Of a DNA stretch of 64,000 nucleotides, positions 9,664 to 17,785 are shown in pieces. This DNA comes from Flavobacterium ardleyense. Its GTDB lineage: Bacteria; Bacteroidota; Bacteroidia; Flavobacteriales; Flavobacteriaceae. Position 1 is the stretch's first letter, and each line of letters begins with the position of its first letter. The stretch lies in NCBI RefSeq assembly GCF_033547075.1, contig NZ_CP137891.1:2232001-2296000 (forward strand), written 5' to 3'. The notes beneath the pieces were generated by a model that worked only from the letters and a program-made list of their open reading frames with translations, was not told the DNA's origin and did not search any database. The position numbers and the translations under genes were made by a program.

Positions 9664-9959
9664 CCCCGTTAGAAATCTAACTGATTTTTTAATCTATTTT
9701 TTAAATATCTTCTTCCCATTCCACTTTTTAGATACTTTTCTCTAGCAATAGCATCTTGTTTATTAAATGAAACTTCATAATACAAAATTTTCCACGGCAT
9801 CTTTTTGCTCGTCGTTAGTGTCCTACCAGAATTATGCTGTATAATTCTTTCATCTAAGTTTGAAGTATATCCTATATACCAAGAATTATCCATTTGTGAA
9901 ATTAATACATAAACATAATATTTTTCCATTTTGTAAAAGTATAAAAATTTCTAACGGGG
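9664..9959. mobile_element. GIY-YIG nuclease element, 296 bp (copy 1)
   Basis: Terminal inverted repeats CCCCGTTAGAAAT and ATTTCTAACGGGG enclose a single minus-strand nuclease gene. It is inserted in the transposase at the codons for LHTWGQN, replacing about five bases. The same element lies at the same place in IS copy 7 (41260-41555). The termini match those of the small palindromes in the same IS copies apart from one base. Confidence 0.8.
9669..9929 (-). CDS. GIY-YIG nuclease (URI-type, single domain)
   Basis: The 86-residue protein is a minimal GIY-YIG endonuclease domain: YYVYVLI (4-10), WYIGYT (17-22, the YIG half), the conserved Arg in NLDERIIQHNSG (about 28), and a Glu in the helix AREKYLKSG. 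Such single-domain proteins resemble the UvrC/homing-nuclease catalytic domain and cut DNA. Its stop codon lies inside the left terminal repeat, so gene and repeat are one unit. It probably drives spread of the element that carries it. The protein is identical to the one at 41265-41525. Confidence 0.85.
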   Translation of the reverse strand: MEKYYVYVLISQMDNSWYIGYTSNLDERIIQHNSGRTLTTSKKMPWKILYYEVSFNKQDAIAREKYLKSGMGRRYLKNRLKNQLDF

Positions 9960-10487
9960 TGCGGGACAGAATTTATCCTTGCATCCGCACCTGCATTGTA
10001 TTGTTCCGGGTGGAGGCGTCGATAAAAATGGTTCTTGGGTTAATATTCGAAATGATGGTAAATTTCTTTTCCCTGTAAAGGCATTATCGAAAGTGTACCG
10101 AGCCAAATTTTGCGAGGCATTAAAAGCTAAAAATCCTGATGATTATACCCAAGTTAAAAAGGGATTATGGGCAAAACCTTGGGTTTGCTAGAGAAACCAA
10201 AGCAGTAGCAATCAGAAAATGCCAATGTTGTAAAGTGGGAAATTTGCATACCATTCTGATTTTTGACACCCGCGGTCCGCCTTTATGGTATCTTGGCAGT
10301 AGCCAAAAAACGGCAACTCAACAAAGTTAATTTGGTACGGGTAAGGGCAGGTATGCAACAAAGTGAAGAGAAACACTCAAAAACTCTCGATTATATTACC
10401 CCATAAAAAAAGAGGACTTCTAATCCTCTTGATATCCTCATAACTCTTTTACGATAACTCCATAGGGATGGAATCTCAACCGGTTCC

Positions 10488-10545
10488 GTTCAACAAAGGC
10501 TTCATTGTTGGCTTTTCAAGCCCAACGAAGCCTTAGCTGTTAGGC
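10488..10545 (+). repeat. attC-like right end of IS copy 1 (family IS58)
   Basis: Boundaries are GTTCAAC and GTTAGGC. The arms AAAGGCTTCATTGTTGGCTT and AAGCCCAACGAAGCCTT form a near-perfect hairpin with a 3-base loop. The left spacer is 1 base and the right one 4, the reverse of the cassette attC sites. Confidence 0.8.
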
Positions 10546-10890
10546 ACAGGCTTTTATTTTTCCAGTATCTTTAATTTCCATTAATATCTTTTCAAGTTCA
10601 GCAGTTATTGTTTTTTGAGATTTTGAGCTCTTTGTTCGCAATGGTTTCTCCCAATTTTTATTTTCAACCACTTTGATTATAAATTCTCCGTCATTATTCG
10701 AAGCATCTCCATACCAACCTAAATCAATTACCAAGTTTGAATATTTAAATACAATTTGAAGTAAATCCTCTAATAAATATAAGTCACTTTTCTCTTCGGA
10801 ATATTCGGTTGCAGGATCGTAAGTGAAAAATTCATTTTTATTAATCTTGCAGCCACTTGGGATTTTTAATCTCTGCAATTCTACTTTCAT
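10540..10890 (-). CDS. Cassette protein of unknown function
   Basis: The 116-residue soluble protein has no signal or membrane segment. It has the mixed alpha/beta look of small immunity-like proteins, with the stretch LVIDLGWYGDASNNDGEFIIKVV and a Lys-rich helical C-terminus. I do not recognise the family. The stop codon TAA is part of the attC R box (GCCTAAC read leftward). Cassette ends GTTAGGCACAGGCT and AGCTTGTGCCTAAC are complementary with one mismatch. It lies between IS copies 1 and 2, its attC having been replaced by the IS end. Confidence 0.7.
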   Translation of the reverse strand: MKVELQRLKIPSGCKINKNEFFTYDPATEYSEEKSDLYLLEDLLQIVFKYSNLVIDLGWYGDASNNDGEFIIKVVENKNWEKPLRTKSSKSQKTITAELEKILMEIKDTGKIKACA

Positions 10891-10960
10891 ATTTTTTTCG
10901 TTTAATGAACCTGTTAATTTTGATATCTATCATTCTTCCAACAGCGTGTATTCAGCTTGT

Positions 10961-11092
10961 GCCTAACGTCTCGTGGCTTGCAGAAGTGGCGAACTTCGTA
11001 ACCGAGATTTTTCCGCTAAGATAAAAATCTCTTGCGAAAGATAAACGTCAATTTACCACATATTTCGCCATTTTTGCAAACCGCTGTTGAAC
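10961..11092 (-). repeat. attC-like site, family I
   Basis: Boundaries are GCCTAAC and GTTGAAC. Arms: GGCTTGCAGAAGTGGCGAA and TTCGCCATTTTTGCAAACC. The right box is supplied by IS copy 2. Confidence 0.8.
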
Positions 11093-11659
11093 TAAACCTT
11101 CGGTAGTGTATTGCGGAAAATTTGAGTCCTTTGTAAGACTAATTAAAATTTATTTATAATGATAAAAAAAAGAAGATGAGTTAGTTGGGTCACCAACAAT
11201 CATCAATCGAGCAGTTGCAGAAGTACCTGGATTTGGGGAATTACTTCACCGATACAAACGGTCTATGTCAATTTTAGGCAGGAGCGAAAGTACGTATCGG
11301 AATTATGCGCAACATGTTGCCGCTATGGCATTGCATTTCGGAAAAATCCCCACCGAACTTGATGTAGAGCAAGTACAAGAATACTTATACATCCTGCAAA
11401 AGCGTTCCAAAACGCCTTCCTTAACCTACTTCAAGCACACCGTTTACGGACTTCGATTTATGCTAAAATCGGAAGGTTTGCCTTATGAGTTTTTGCATTT
11501 ACCATCGATTAAACACGACAAAAAACTTCCAACTGTTCTGAGCAAAGAGGAAGTGTGGCGGTTGCTTAAAAGCTGTCATCTGCTCAAACACAAAGTCCTT
11601 ATTGGATTGCTGTATGGTTGTGGACTGCGTTGTATGGAAGTTCGAAGTCTGCGCTTGCA

Positions 11660-11677
11660 ACCCCGATAGCTATCGGG
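11660..11677. repeat. CCCCGATAGCTATCGGGG palindrome
   Basis: A perfect 18-base palindrome absent from the intact IS copies. The related CCCGATCGCTATCGGG occurs in the IS tails at about 5988 and 13459. It is a REP-like mobile palindrome common in this type of genome. Confidence 0.7.
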
Positions 11678-11881
11678 GTTGATTTTGATCGAATGCAACT
11701 CAAAGTCGTTCAAGGCAAAGGCAAAAAAGATCGATATGTTCCCTTATCCATCCATTTAATTCGAGGTTTAAAATCCTATATCCAAGCCGAAAAACCAAAG
11801 ATATATTTGTTCAACGGACAACCGGCAGGCCGTGCCGGTGGTGATTTTGACTCTCGATATTCGCAGCGCGGTGTGCAACCT

Positions 11882-11937
11882 GCCCCGTTACAAATTAAAT
11901 ATGAGTAAAAAATTGAATTCAAAAATTTGTAACGGGG
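11882..11937. mobile_element. Small palindromic insertion (CCCCGTTA type)
   Basis: Same element and same insertion point as 8869-8924, with a perfect AATTTGTAACGGGG right end. Confidence 0.75.
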
Positions 11938-12173
11938 TGCGGCGGTCAAGCAAGCTTGCAAAGTTGCTGGAATTACCAAGGATGTTTGTGTGCACACACT
12001 GCGCCACACTTTTGCCACGCATTTGCTAGAAGATGGACTCGATATTATCAGTTTAAAGAATCTTTTGGGACACGAGAATATTGAGACGACGATGGAATAT
12101 TTGCACATTGCACAACTCGATACTCAGAAAGCCTTTAGTCCTCTCGATACTTTATTTGCAAAATACAGTTCCA

Positions 12174-13356
12174 ATGGAAGTGCAGATTGATCGCAGCCGA
12201 TGTGAAGTTGCCGATGTGCTCGAAAAATTAGGTACTGGTATTGAAAATTTAGGATTAAATACTTGGCAGTTGCGAACGCTATCAGCGCTGAAAATGTGCA
12301 GAACCGCCGCTTTGGGCGGACATATCGATGCGTGTGAAGATTGTGGAACAGTCAAAATAAGTTACAACTCCTGCCGCAACCGACATTGCCTTCACCCCGT
12401 TACAAATTAATAAACAAGAATAACAAAAAATTTGTAACGGGGCAGGGTGCCAAGGCAAAAATCGAGACGATTGGATACAAGCTCGGATGAGTGAACTTTT
12501 GCCTGTACCGTATTTTCACGTGGTGTTTACATTGCCTGACAGTATTAATTCCTTGGCGATACAGCAACCGAAATTAGTTTATGATATTCTTTTTGAATCT
12601 GCTTGGGCAACTTTAAAAACCTTTGGCAAAAAGAATGCGTTGCAGACTGGTATGATTGCAGTTTTGCATACTTGGGGACAAAATTTATCCTTGCATCCAC
12701 ACCTTCATTGTATTGTGCCCGGTGGAGGCGTGGATAAAGATGGTGGTTGGGTTAATATTAGAAGTGATGGTAAATTTCTTTTTCATGTAAAGGCACTTTC
12801 AAAAGTGTATCGAGCAAAGTTTTGCGATGTATTAAAAGCTAAAAATCCTGATGATTATACCCAAGTTAAAAAGGGATTATGGGCAAAACCTTGGGTAGTA
12901 TATGCAAAGAAACCTTTTGGCAGCGCACATTCTGTAGTAGAATATCTTGGACGATACACTCACAAAGTAGCCATTAGCAACAACCGAATCCAAGAAGTTG
13001 ATGACAAGAATGTGACTTTTAAGTACAAGGATTATCGGCAAAATGGAACTAAGAAAAAGATGGTATTATCTCACGGTGAATTTATCCGACGTTTTGCACT
13101 GCATATTCTACCAAAACGATTTGTGAAAATCAGACATTATGGTTTTTTGAGTAGCAATTGGAAACGCCAAAAGCTTCAGGATCTGCAGAAGAAAATGAAC
13201 TTTACACCAATTGCTAGAGAAACCAAAGTAGCACCAATCAGAAAATGCCAATGCTGTAAAGTGGGAAACTTGCATACCATTCTGATTTTTGACAAGAGAG
13301 GTCCGCCTGCTTGGTATCTTGGCAGTAGCCAAAAAACGGCAACCCAACAAAGTTAA
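12174..13356 (+). pseudogene. IS91-like transposase, interrupted once (copy 2)
   Basis: Only one lesion is seen: the 48-bp palindrome at 12395-12442 in the zinc-ribbon codons. After it the frame is open for 289 residues from MSELLPVPYF (12487) to the natural C-terminus, with both the HUH segment HPHLHCIV and the Y2 pair YLGRY. A truncated protein lacking the zinc ribbon could still be made. Confidence 0.85.
12395..12442. mobile_element. Small palindromic insertion, 48 bp
   Basis: Inverted ends CCCCGTTACAAATT and AATTTGTAACGGGG; same point as in IS copies 1 and 7. Confidence 0.75.
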
Positions 13357-13527
13357 TTTGGTACGGGTAAGGGCAGGTATGCAACAAAGTGAAGGGAAAC
13401 ACTCAAAAACTCTCGATTATTTTACTCCATAAAAAAAGAGGACTTCTAATCCTCTTGATCCCGATCGCTATCGGGACTGATAACTCTTTTACGATAACTC
13501 CATAGGGATGGAATCTCAACCGGTTCC

Positions 13528-13585
13528 GTTCAACAAAGGCTTCATTGTTGGCTTTTCAAGCCCAACGAATCCTTAGCTGTTGGCA
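13528..13585 (+). repeat. attC-like right end of IS copy 2 (family IS58)
   Basis: Boundaries are GTTCAAC and GTTGGCA. The right arm reads AACGAATCCTT instead of AACGAAGCCTT, one extra mismatch, as in IS copy 7. Confidence 0.8.
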
Positions 13586-13627
13586 GATCGGTTTTCTTTC
13601 CTTTTCAATTTTATTTTTATAGAAATT

Positions 13628-14020
13628 CTAAATTTTTACAGGTATTTTAAGTTCAAAGGTTTTAAATCCATTACTACTTTTATACGAAAGGAATATTTTT
13701 AATTTTCCATCTTCTAAATCTTCTTTTTTAGGTGACATTTCTATCAACAATTCATTTTCATTATTCCCTTTCAAAAATCGAATAGTTTTTCCAGATAAAT
13801 TTACATTTTTTGGATTAATATTCTCAAATTTAAATTTAGTTTGCGTTTGAATATTCGCTTCCAAATATTTATTACCCGTCAAGATTTCAAAAGTTATTTT
13901 TTCTTTTCCGTTAATAAATTCAAAATTTTCATTTGTTAATTTATTTATTTTAGTTGCGCAACTTGCTAAAATTAAAACGACAATAAAAGTTGTAATTATC
14001 TTAATCTTCAATATTTTCAT
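13628..14020 (-). CDS. Cassette lipoprotein of unknown function
   Basis: The 130-residue protein begins with a lipoprotein signal (MKILKIKIITTFIVVLILASCATK), placing it in the envelope. The remainder is beta-rich and Lys/Asn-rich, ending in an Ig-like strand pattern (LKIFLSYKSSNGFKTFELKIPVKI). No family is recognised. Unlike several neighbours, its stop is about 43 bases before the attC box, leaving a 3' tail with the shared CGGTTTTCTTT motif. Its leader carries the shared CAGTTTAGTAAACCGCAGAA motif. Confidence 0.75.
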   Translation of the reverse strand: MKILKIKIITTFIVVLILASCATKINKLTNENFEFINGKEKITFEILTGNKYLEANIQTQTKFKFENINPKNVNLSGKTIRFLKGNNENELLIEMSPKKEDLEDGKLKIFLSYKSSNGFKTFELKIPVKI

Positions 14021-14071
14021 TTTTTATAAATTAATTTAATATTCTGTTTTTCTGCGGTTTACTAAACTGTC

Positions 14072-14204
14072 TGCCAACGTTCCCGCGCTTGGCGTCAGTT
14101 GCGAACTTCGGAACTGATTATTTTCTATTAAAGATAATATTTCTTGCGAAACGTGAACGTGAATTTACCACAAAATTCGCAATTGCGCCAAACGTGTGTT
14201 GAAC
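14072..14204 (-). repeat. attC-like site, variant with GCGCTTGGCG arms
   Basis: Boundaries are TGCCAAC and GTTGAAC. Arms: CGCGCTTGGCGTCAGTTGCG and CGCAATTGCGCCAAACGTG. A distinct arm sequence, related to family II on the outer part and family I on the inner part. Confidence 0.75.
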
Positions 14205-14376
14205 TAAACCTTCGGTAGTGTATTGCGGAAAATTTGAGTCCTTTGTAAAACTAATTAAAATTTATTTACAATGATAAAAAAAAGAAGATGAGTTAGTTGG
14301 ATCACCAACAATCATCAATCGAGCAGTTGCAGAAGTACCTGGATTTGGGGAATTACTTCACCGATTCAAACGGTCT

Positions 14377-15228
14377 ATGTCAATTTTAGGCAGGAGCGAA
14401 AGCACGTATCGAAATTATGCCCAGCACGTTGCCGCTATGGCATTGCATTTCGGAAAAATCCCCACCGAACTTGATGTAGAGCAAGTACAAGAATACTTAT
14501 ACATCCTGCAAAAGCGTTCCAAAACGCCTTCCTTAACCTATTTTAAGCATACCGTTTACGGACTTCGATTTATGCTAAAATCGGAAGGTTTACCTTATGA
14601 GTTTTTGCATTTACCATCGATTAAACACGACAAAAAACTTCCCACCGTTCTGAGCAAAGAGGAAGTGTGGCGGTTGCTTAAAAGCTGTCATCTGCTCAAA
14701 CACAAAGTTCTTATTGGACTGCTGTATGGCTGTGGACTGCGCTGTATGGAAGTTCGAAGTCTGCGCTTGCAGGATCTTGATTTTGATCGAATGCAACTCA
14801 AAGTCGTTCAAGGCAAAGGCAAAAAAGATCGATATGTTCCCTTATCCATCCATTTAATTCGAGGTTTAAAATCCTATATCCAAGCTGAAAAACCAAAGAT
14901 ATATTTGTTCAACGGACAACCTGCAGGTCGTGCCGGTGGTGATTTTGACTCCCGCTATTCGCAGCGCGGTGTGCAATGGGCGGTCAAGCAAGCTTGTAAA
15001 GTTGCTGGAATTACCAAAGATGTTTGTGTCCACACACTGCGCCACACTTTTGCTACACATTTGCTAGAAGATGGACTCGATATTATCAGTTTAAAGAATC
15101 TTTTGGGGCACGAGAATATTGAGACGACGATGGAATATTTGCACATTGCGCAGCTCGATACTCAGAAAGCCTTTAGTCCTCTCGATACTTTATTTGCTAA
15201 ATGCAGTTCCAATGGAAGTGCAGATTGA
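14377..15228 (+). CDS. IS-encoded Xer-like tyrosine recombinase (copy 3)
   Basis: The 283-residue protein is a site-specific recombinase. It has a SAM-like N-terminal domain (about 1-85) and a catalytic domain with Arg122 (YGCGLRCMEV), Lys147 (GKGKKDR), His219-x-x-Arg222 (VHTLRHTFATHLL), His245 (LLGHENIETT) and the nucleophile Tyr254. IS91-like elements of Bacteroidota often carry such a gene before the transposase. ATG at 14377 is the first good start. The frame is open upstream without an ATG, and a different frame encodes a 28-codon Gln-rich N-terminus-like peptide. It overlaps the transposase start by 17 bases, which suggests translational coupling. Confidence 0.93.
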   Translation: MSILGRSESTYRNYAQHVAAMALHFGKIPTELDVEQVQEYLYILQKRSKTPSLTYFKHTVYGLRFMLKSEGLPYEFLHLPSIKHDKKLPTVLSKEEVWRLLKSCHLLKHKVLIGLLYGCGLRCMEVRSLRLQDLDFDRMQLKVVQGKGKKDRYVPLSIHLIRGLKSYIQAEKPKIYLFNGQPAGRAGGDFDSRYSQRGVQWAVKQACKVAGITKDVCVHTLRHTFATHLLEDGLDIISLKNLLGHENIETTMEYLHIAQLDTQKAFSPLDTLFAKCSSNGSAD

Positions 15229-16342
15229 TCGCAGTCGAAGTGAAGTTGCCGATGTGCTCGAAAAGTTAGGTGCTGGTATAGAAAATTTAGGATTAAATAC
15301 CTGGCAGTTGCGAACGCTCTCAGCGGTGAGAAGGTGCAGAACCGCCGCTTTGGGCGGACATATCGATGCGTGTGAAGATTGTGGAACAGTCAAAATAAGT
15401 TACAACTCCTGTCGCAACCGACATTGTCCGAAGTGTCAAGGCAAAAATCGAGACGATTGGATACAAGCTCGGATGAGTGAACTTTTGCCAGTACCGTATT
15501 TTCACGTGGTGTTTACATTACCAGACAGTATTAATTCTTTGGCAATGCAGCACCCGAAATTGGTTTACGATATTCTTTTTGAATCGGCTTGGGCGACTTT
15601 AAAAACCTTTGGCAAAAAAAATACGTTGCAGACCGGTATGATTGCAGTTTTGCACACCTGGGGACAGAATTTATCCTTGCATCCGCACCTGCATTGTATT
15701 GTTCCGGGCGGTGGCGTGGATAAAAATGGTGCTTGGGTTAACATCCGAAATGACGGTAAATTTCTTTTTCCTGTAAAGGCATTATCGAAAGTGTACCGAG
15801 CCAAATTTTGCGACGCATTAAAGGCTCGAAATCCTGATGGCTATACCAAAGTGAAAAAGGATCTATGGGCAAAACCCTGGGTAGTATTTGCCAAGAAACC
15901 TTTTGGTAGCGCGCATTCTGTGGTAGAATATCTTGGGAGATATACTCACAAAATAGCCATTAGCAACAACCGAATCCAAGGAATTGATGACAAGAATGTG
16001 ACTTTTAAGTACAAGGATTATCGGCAAAATGGAACTAAGAAACAGATGGTATTGTCTCACGGTGAATTTATCCGACGTTTTGCAATGCATATTCTACCAA
16101 AACGATTTGTAAAGATCAGACATTATGGTTTTTTGAGTAGCAATTGGAAACGCCAAAAGCTTCAGGATCTGCAGAAGAAAATGAACTTTACACCAATTGC
16201 TAGAGAAACCAAAGCAGTAGCAATCAGAAAATGCCAATGTTGTAAAGTGGGAAACTTGCATACCATTCTGATTTTTGACAAGAGAGGTCCGCCTGCTTGG
16301 TATCTTGGCAGTGGCCAAAAAACGGCAGCCCAACAAAGTTAA
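15212..16342 (+). CDS. IS91-family Y2/HUH transposase (copy 3)
   Basis: The 376-residue protein is a rolling-circle transposase that nicks single-stranded DNA. It has an N-terminal zinc ribbon (CEDCGTVKISYNSCRNRHCP followed by KC, about 55-76), the HUH segment HPHLHCIVPGGG, the paired catalytic tyrosines in EYLGRYTHK, and a C-terminal CQCCK. The start at 15212 (MEVQIDRS) is chosen because the longer frame reads the recombinase gene in the wrong frame. ATGGAAGTGCAGATTGA contains both this start and the recombinase stop. Length is normal for the family. Confidence 0.93.
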   Translation: MEVQIDRSRSEVADVLEKLGAGIENLGLNTWQLRTLSAVRRCRTAALGGHIDACEDCGTVKISYNSCRNRHCPKCQGKNRDDWIQARMSELLPVPYFHVVFTLPDSINSLAMQHPKLVYDILFESAWATLKTFGKKNTLQTGMIAVLHTWGQNLSLHPHLHCIVPGGGVDKNGAWVNIRNDGKFLFPVKALSKVYRAKFCDALKARNPDGYTKVKKDLWAKPWVVFAKKPFGSAHSVVEYLGRYTHKIAISNNRIQGIDDKNVTFKYKDYRQNGTKKQMVLSHGEFIRRFAMHILPKRFVKIRHYGFLSSNWKRQKLQDLQKKMNFTPIARETKAVAIRKCQCCKVGNLHTILIFDKRGPPAWYLGSGQKTAAQQS

Positions 16343-16416
16343 TTTGGTACGGGTAAGGGCAGGTATGCACCAAAGTGAAGAGAAACACTCCAAAACTCTC
16401 GATTATTTTACTCCAT

Positions 16417-16440
16417 AAAAAAAGAGGACTACTAATCCTC
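16417..16440 (-). terminator. Minus-strand intrinsic terminator in IS tail
   Basis: On the minus strand GAGGATTAGTAGTCCTC is followed by seven T. It faces transcription coming from the right, that is from the cassette direction, and lies between the neighbouring cassette and the IS genes. The same structure is in every IS copy (19826-19849, 28052-28075, 34078-34101 and 50401-50424 in the other intact ones). Confidence 0.7.
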
Positions 16441-16499
16441 TCGATATCCTCATAACTCTTTTACGATAACTCCATAGGGATGGAATCTCAACCGGTTCC

Positions 16500-16557
16500 G
16501 TTCAACAAAGGCTTCATTGTTGGCTTTTCAAGCCCAACGAAGCCTTAGCTGTTGTGC
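16500..16557 (+). repeat. attC-like right end of IS copy 3 (family IS58)
   Basis: Boundaries are GTTCAAC and GTTGTGC; canonical arms as in copy 1. Confidence 0.8.
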
Positions 16558-16575
16558 GTTCGGTTTTTTATTTAG

Positions 16576-16977
16576 TTAATTTTCCCAAGGATTTACAAAT
16601 TCTTTCCAATTCAGCCATTGCGCTTTTATTTCATTAATTAGTTTTTCTCCTGCAAAAGCAATTGTCTTTTCGTGAGTTTGATAAATTACCCAATCTGTAT
16701 TTTCATTTGTGAAAAATATATCCGGTGAATCGTATTCTTTTATTTGGATTTCATTATAAATCTTTTCTTCTTTCGCTTCATTAAATGAATAAATTTTACC
16801 ATTATTTAAACTTGACAATATTTTATTTAGATTCTCATAACCAAAATTTTTTTCAAAATCTTCAGTTTCAAAGTATATAGTATTTTCTTTAATTATTCCG
16901 CTTAATGGAATCCAAAAATTGTATGGATTAATATTCCACTTTTTTTTAAGATAAGTTTTTACATTTTCAATCTCCAT
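16576..16977 (-). CDS. Cassette protein of unknown function
   Basis: The 133-residue soluble protein has no signal peptide. It begins with an amphipathic helix (MEIENVKTYLKKKWN) and contains aromatic-rich strands (TDWVIYQTHEKTIAFAG) before a C-terminal helix ending LNWKEFVNPWEN. The small acidic fold is compatible with an immunity or defence role, but no family is recognised. Leader and tail carry the shared cassette motifs (CGTCAGTTTAGCGGAACG and CGTTCGGTTTTTTATT). Confidence 0.7.
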   Translation of the reverse strand: MEIENVKTYLKKKWNINPYNFWIPLSGIIKENTIYFETEDFEKNFGYENLNKILSSLNNGKIYSFNEAKEEKIYNEIQIKEYDSPDIFFTNENTDWVIYQTHEKTIAFAGEKLINEIKAQWLNWKEFVNPWEN

Positions 16978-17058
16978 TTCTGCTATTAAATTTTACTTTC
17001 AATTTTTATGATTATATTCTCTAATTGGACTTTTTTTTCTACGTTCCGCTAAACTGAC

Positions 17059-17191
17059 GCACAACGGTTTCGCGCTTGGCGAGGTTGGGAACTAAATTAA
17101 ACTAATTTCTCAATACAACACTATCATTCCAAAAACAAAATAATTTTCAACTCCAGCACAAACTCCCAATCTCGCCAAACGCGTGTTATGG
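17059..17191 (-). repeat. attC-like site, family II
   Basis: Boundaries are GCACAAC and GTTATGG. Arms: CGCGCTTGGCGAGGTTGGGA and TCCCAATCTCGCCAAACGCG. This family precedes nearly every N1 cassette. Confidence 0.8.
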
Positions 17192-17548
17192 CTAGGTCGC
17201 TACGCATCTAGAAGAATCTTTATATCTTAAACAGCCAAATCGTTTTCGCAAAAAAATCGCAATGATCAGCGGAAGTTCTGCCGTAAGTTTCTCAGAGAAA
17301 GTGGAAAAGCAAAAACGTCTTGTGGGCGCAAACTTTTCGGTTATCATCTTTCGACAATCAGCATTTCAAAACATTGGTTGGAAGTTCGGAAAACGACAAA
17401 GTTTGCGCTCATTTTTCCACAGGAAGTTTCATTTCTAAACATCTTTTGGAACCTAGAATCCACTTTCTAGAAACTTAGGAAACGGGAATTTTCGATTGCG
17501 ATTTTTTGCGTGTGAAAAGTAGGAAAGTAGGGGCGACTTGGCCATAAC
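17186..17548 (-). repeat. N1 non-coding cassette body (copy a)
   Basis: It has no convincing gene on either strand. Ends GTTATGGCTAGGTCGCTAC and GGGGCGACTTGGCCATAAC are complementary with a few mismatches. An internal inverted repeat GCGCAAACTTT / AAAGTTTGCGC is separated by about 70 bases. It appears identical by eye to the copy at 37357-37719. A structured RNA is possible but not shown. Confidence 0.75.
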
Positions 17549-17613
17549 GGTTGCGGCTAGGCATAGTGCCTGCTCTGGCCTGTGGCCGGCATTATGCCTA
17601 GCCGTTGTTGAAC
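17542..17613 (-). repeat. attC-like site, short (72 bp)
   Basis: Boundaries are CCATAAC and GTTGAAC. Arms GGCTAGGCATAGTGCC and GGCATTATGCCTAGCC enclose a nested GGCC hairpin. It is close in size to classical short attC sites. Confidence 0.8.
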
Positions 17614-17785
17614 TAAACCTTCGGTAGTGTATTGCGGAAAATTTGAGTCCTTTGTAAAACTAATTAAAATTTATTTACAATGATAAAAAAAAGAAGATGA
17701 GTTAGTTGGATCACCAACAATCATCAATCGAGCAGTTGCAGAAGTACCTGGATTTGGGGAATTACTTCACCGATTCAAACGGTCT

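Larger units (their letters stand above)
9161..10330 (+). pseudogene. IS91-like transposase, broken (copy 1)
   Basis: It starts normally (MEVQIDRS) but is interrupted by a 48-bp palindrome after SCRNRH, then by the GIY-YIG element after GMIAVLHT. About 300 bp are deleted after LWAKPWV, removing the Y2 catalytic segment EYLGRYTHK. The HUH motif region (HPHLHCIVPGG) survives in the middle. Not functional. Confidence 0.9.
8088..10539 (+). mobile_element. IS91-family element, copy 1 (degenerate)
   Basis: It runs from TTGAACTAAACC to the G of the 58-bp attC-like end (10488-10545). Compared with the intact 2353-bp copies it has three palindromic insertions, one encoding a GIY-YIG nuclease, and an internal deletion of about 300 bp at about 10186 (transposase). 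It shares all three insertion points with copy 7, so the two are sister copies. Both IS genes are broken. Confidence 0.9.
11265..12190 (+). pseudogene. IS tyrosine recombinase, interrupted (copy 2)
   Basis: The N-terminal 131 residues are intact up to VRSLRLQ. A small palindrome replaces the codons for DL. A second palindromic insertion (about 11879-11942) puts a stop after RGVQ. The C-terminal catalytic block continues to 12190. Both insertions leave the flanking sequence otherwise unchanged. Confidence 0.9.
11087..13579 (+). mobile_element. IS91-family element, copy 2 (degenerate)
   Basis: It has the full-length layout but carries two CCCCGTTA-type palindromes (about 11879-11942 and 12395-12442) and a separate CCCCGATAGCTATCGGGG palindrome at about 11660. 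The GIY-YIG element is absent, so this copy branched from copies 1 and 7 before that insertion, or never received it. Confidence 0.9.
14199..16551 (+). mobile_element. IS91-family element, copy 3 (intact, 2353 bp)
   Basis: This is the reference copy. The left end TTGAACTAAACC is followed by about 180 non-coding bases, then two overlapping genes (tyrosine recombinase and Y2/HUH transposase). Next come an A7-GAGGA-TCCTC hairpin (16417-16440) that works as an intrinsic terminator for minus-strand transcription, a conserved CCATAGGGATGGAATCTCAA block, and the 58-bp attC-like hairpin. No target duplication is seen, as expected for IS91-family rolling-circle transposition. The insertion point is exactly the G|TT crossover of a cassette attC. 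Copies 3, 4, 5, 6 and 8 have the same length and appear identical by eye. Confidence 0.95.

Noticed and set aside
8088..10539. Palindromic insertions in IS copies as self-splicing introns
   Set aside because: Far too short (48-296 bp), and no intron-type domains. The GIY-YIG unit ends in inverted repeats rather than splice junctions.
14199..16551. IS elements as group IIC-attC introns or IS1111-attC elements, known attC invaders
   Set aside because: The encoded proteins are a tyrosine recombinase and a Y2/HUH IS91-type transposase, not a reverse transcriptase or an IS110-family DEDD transposase.
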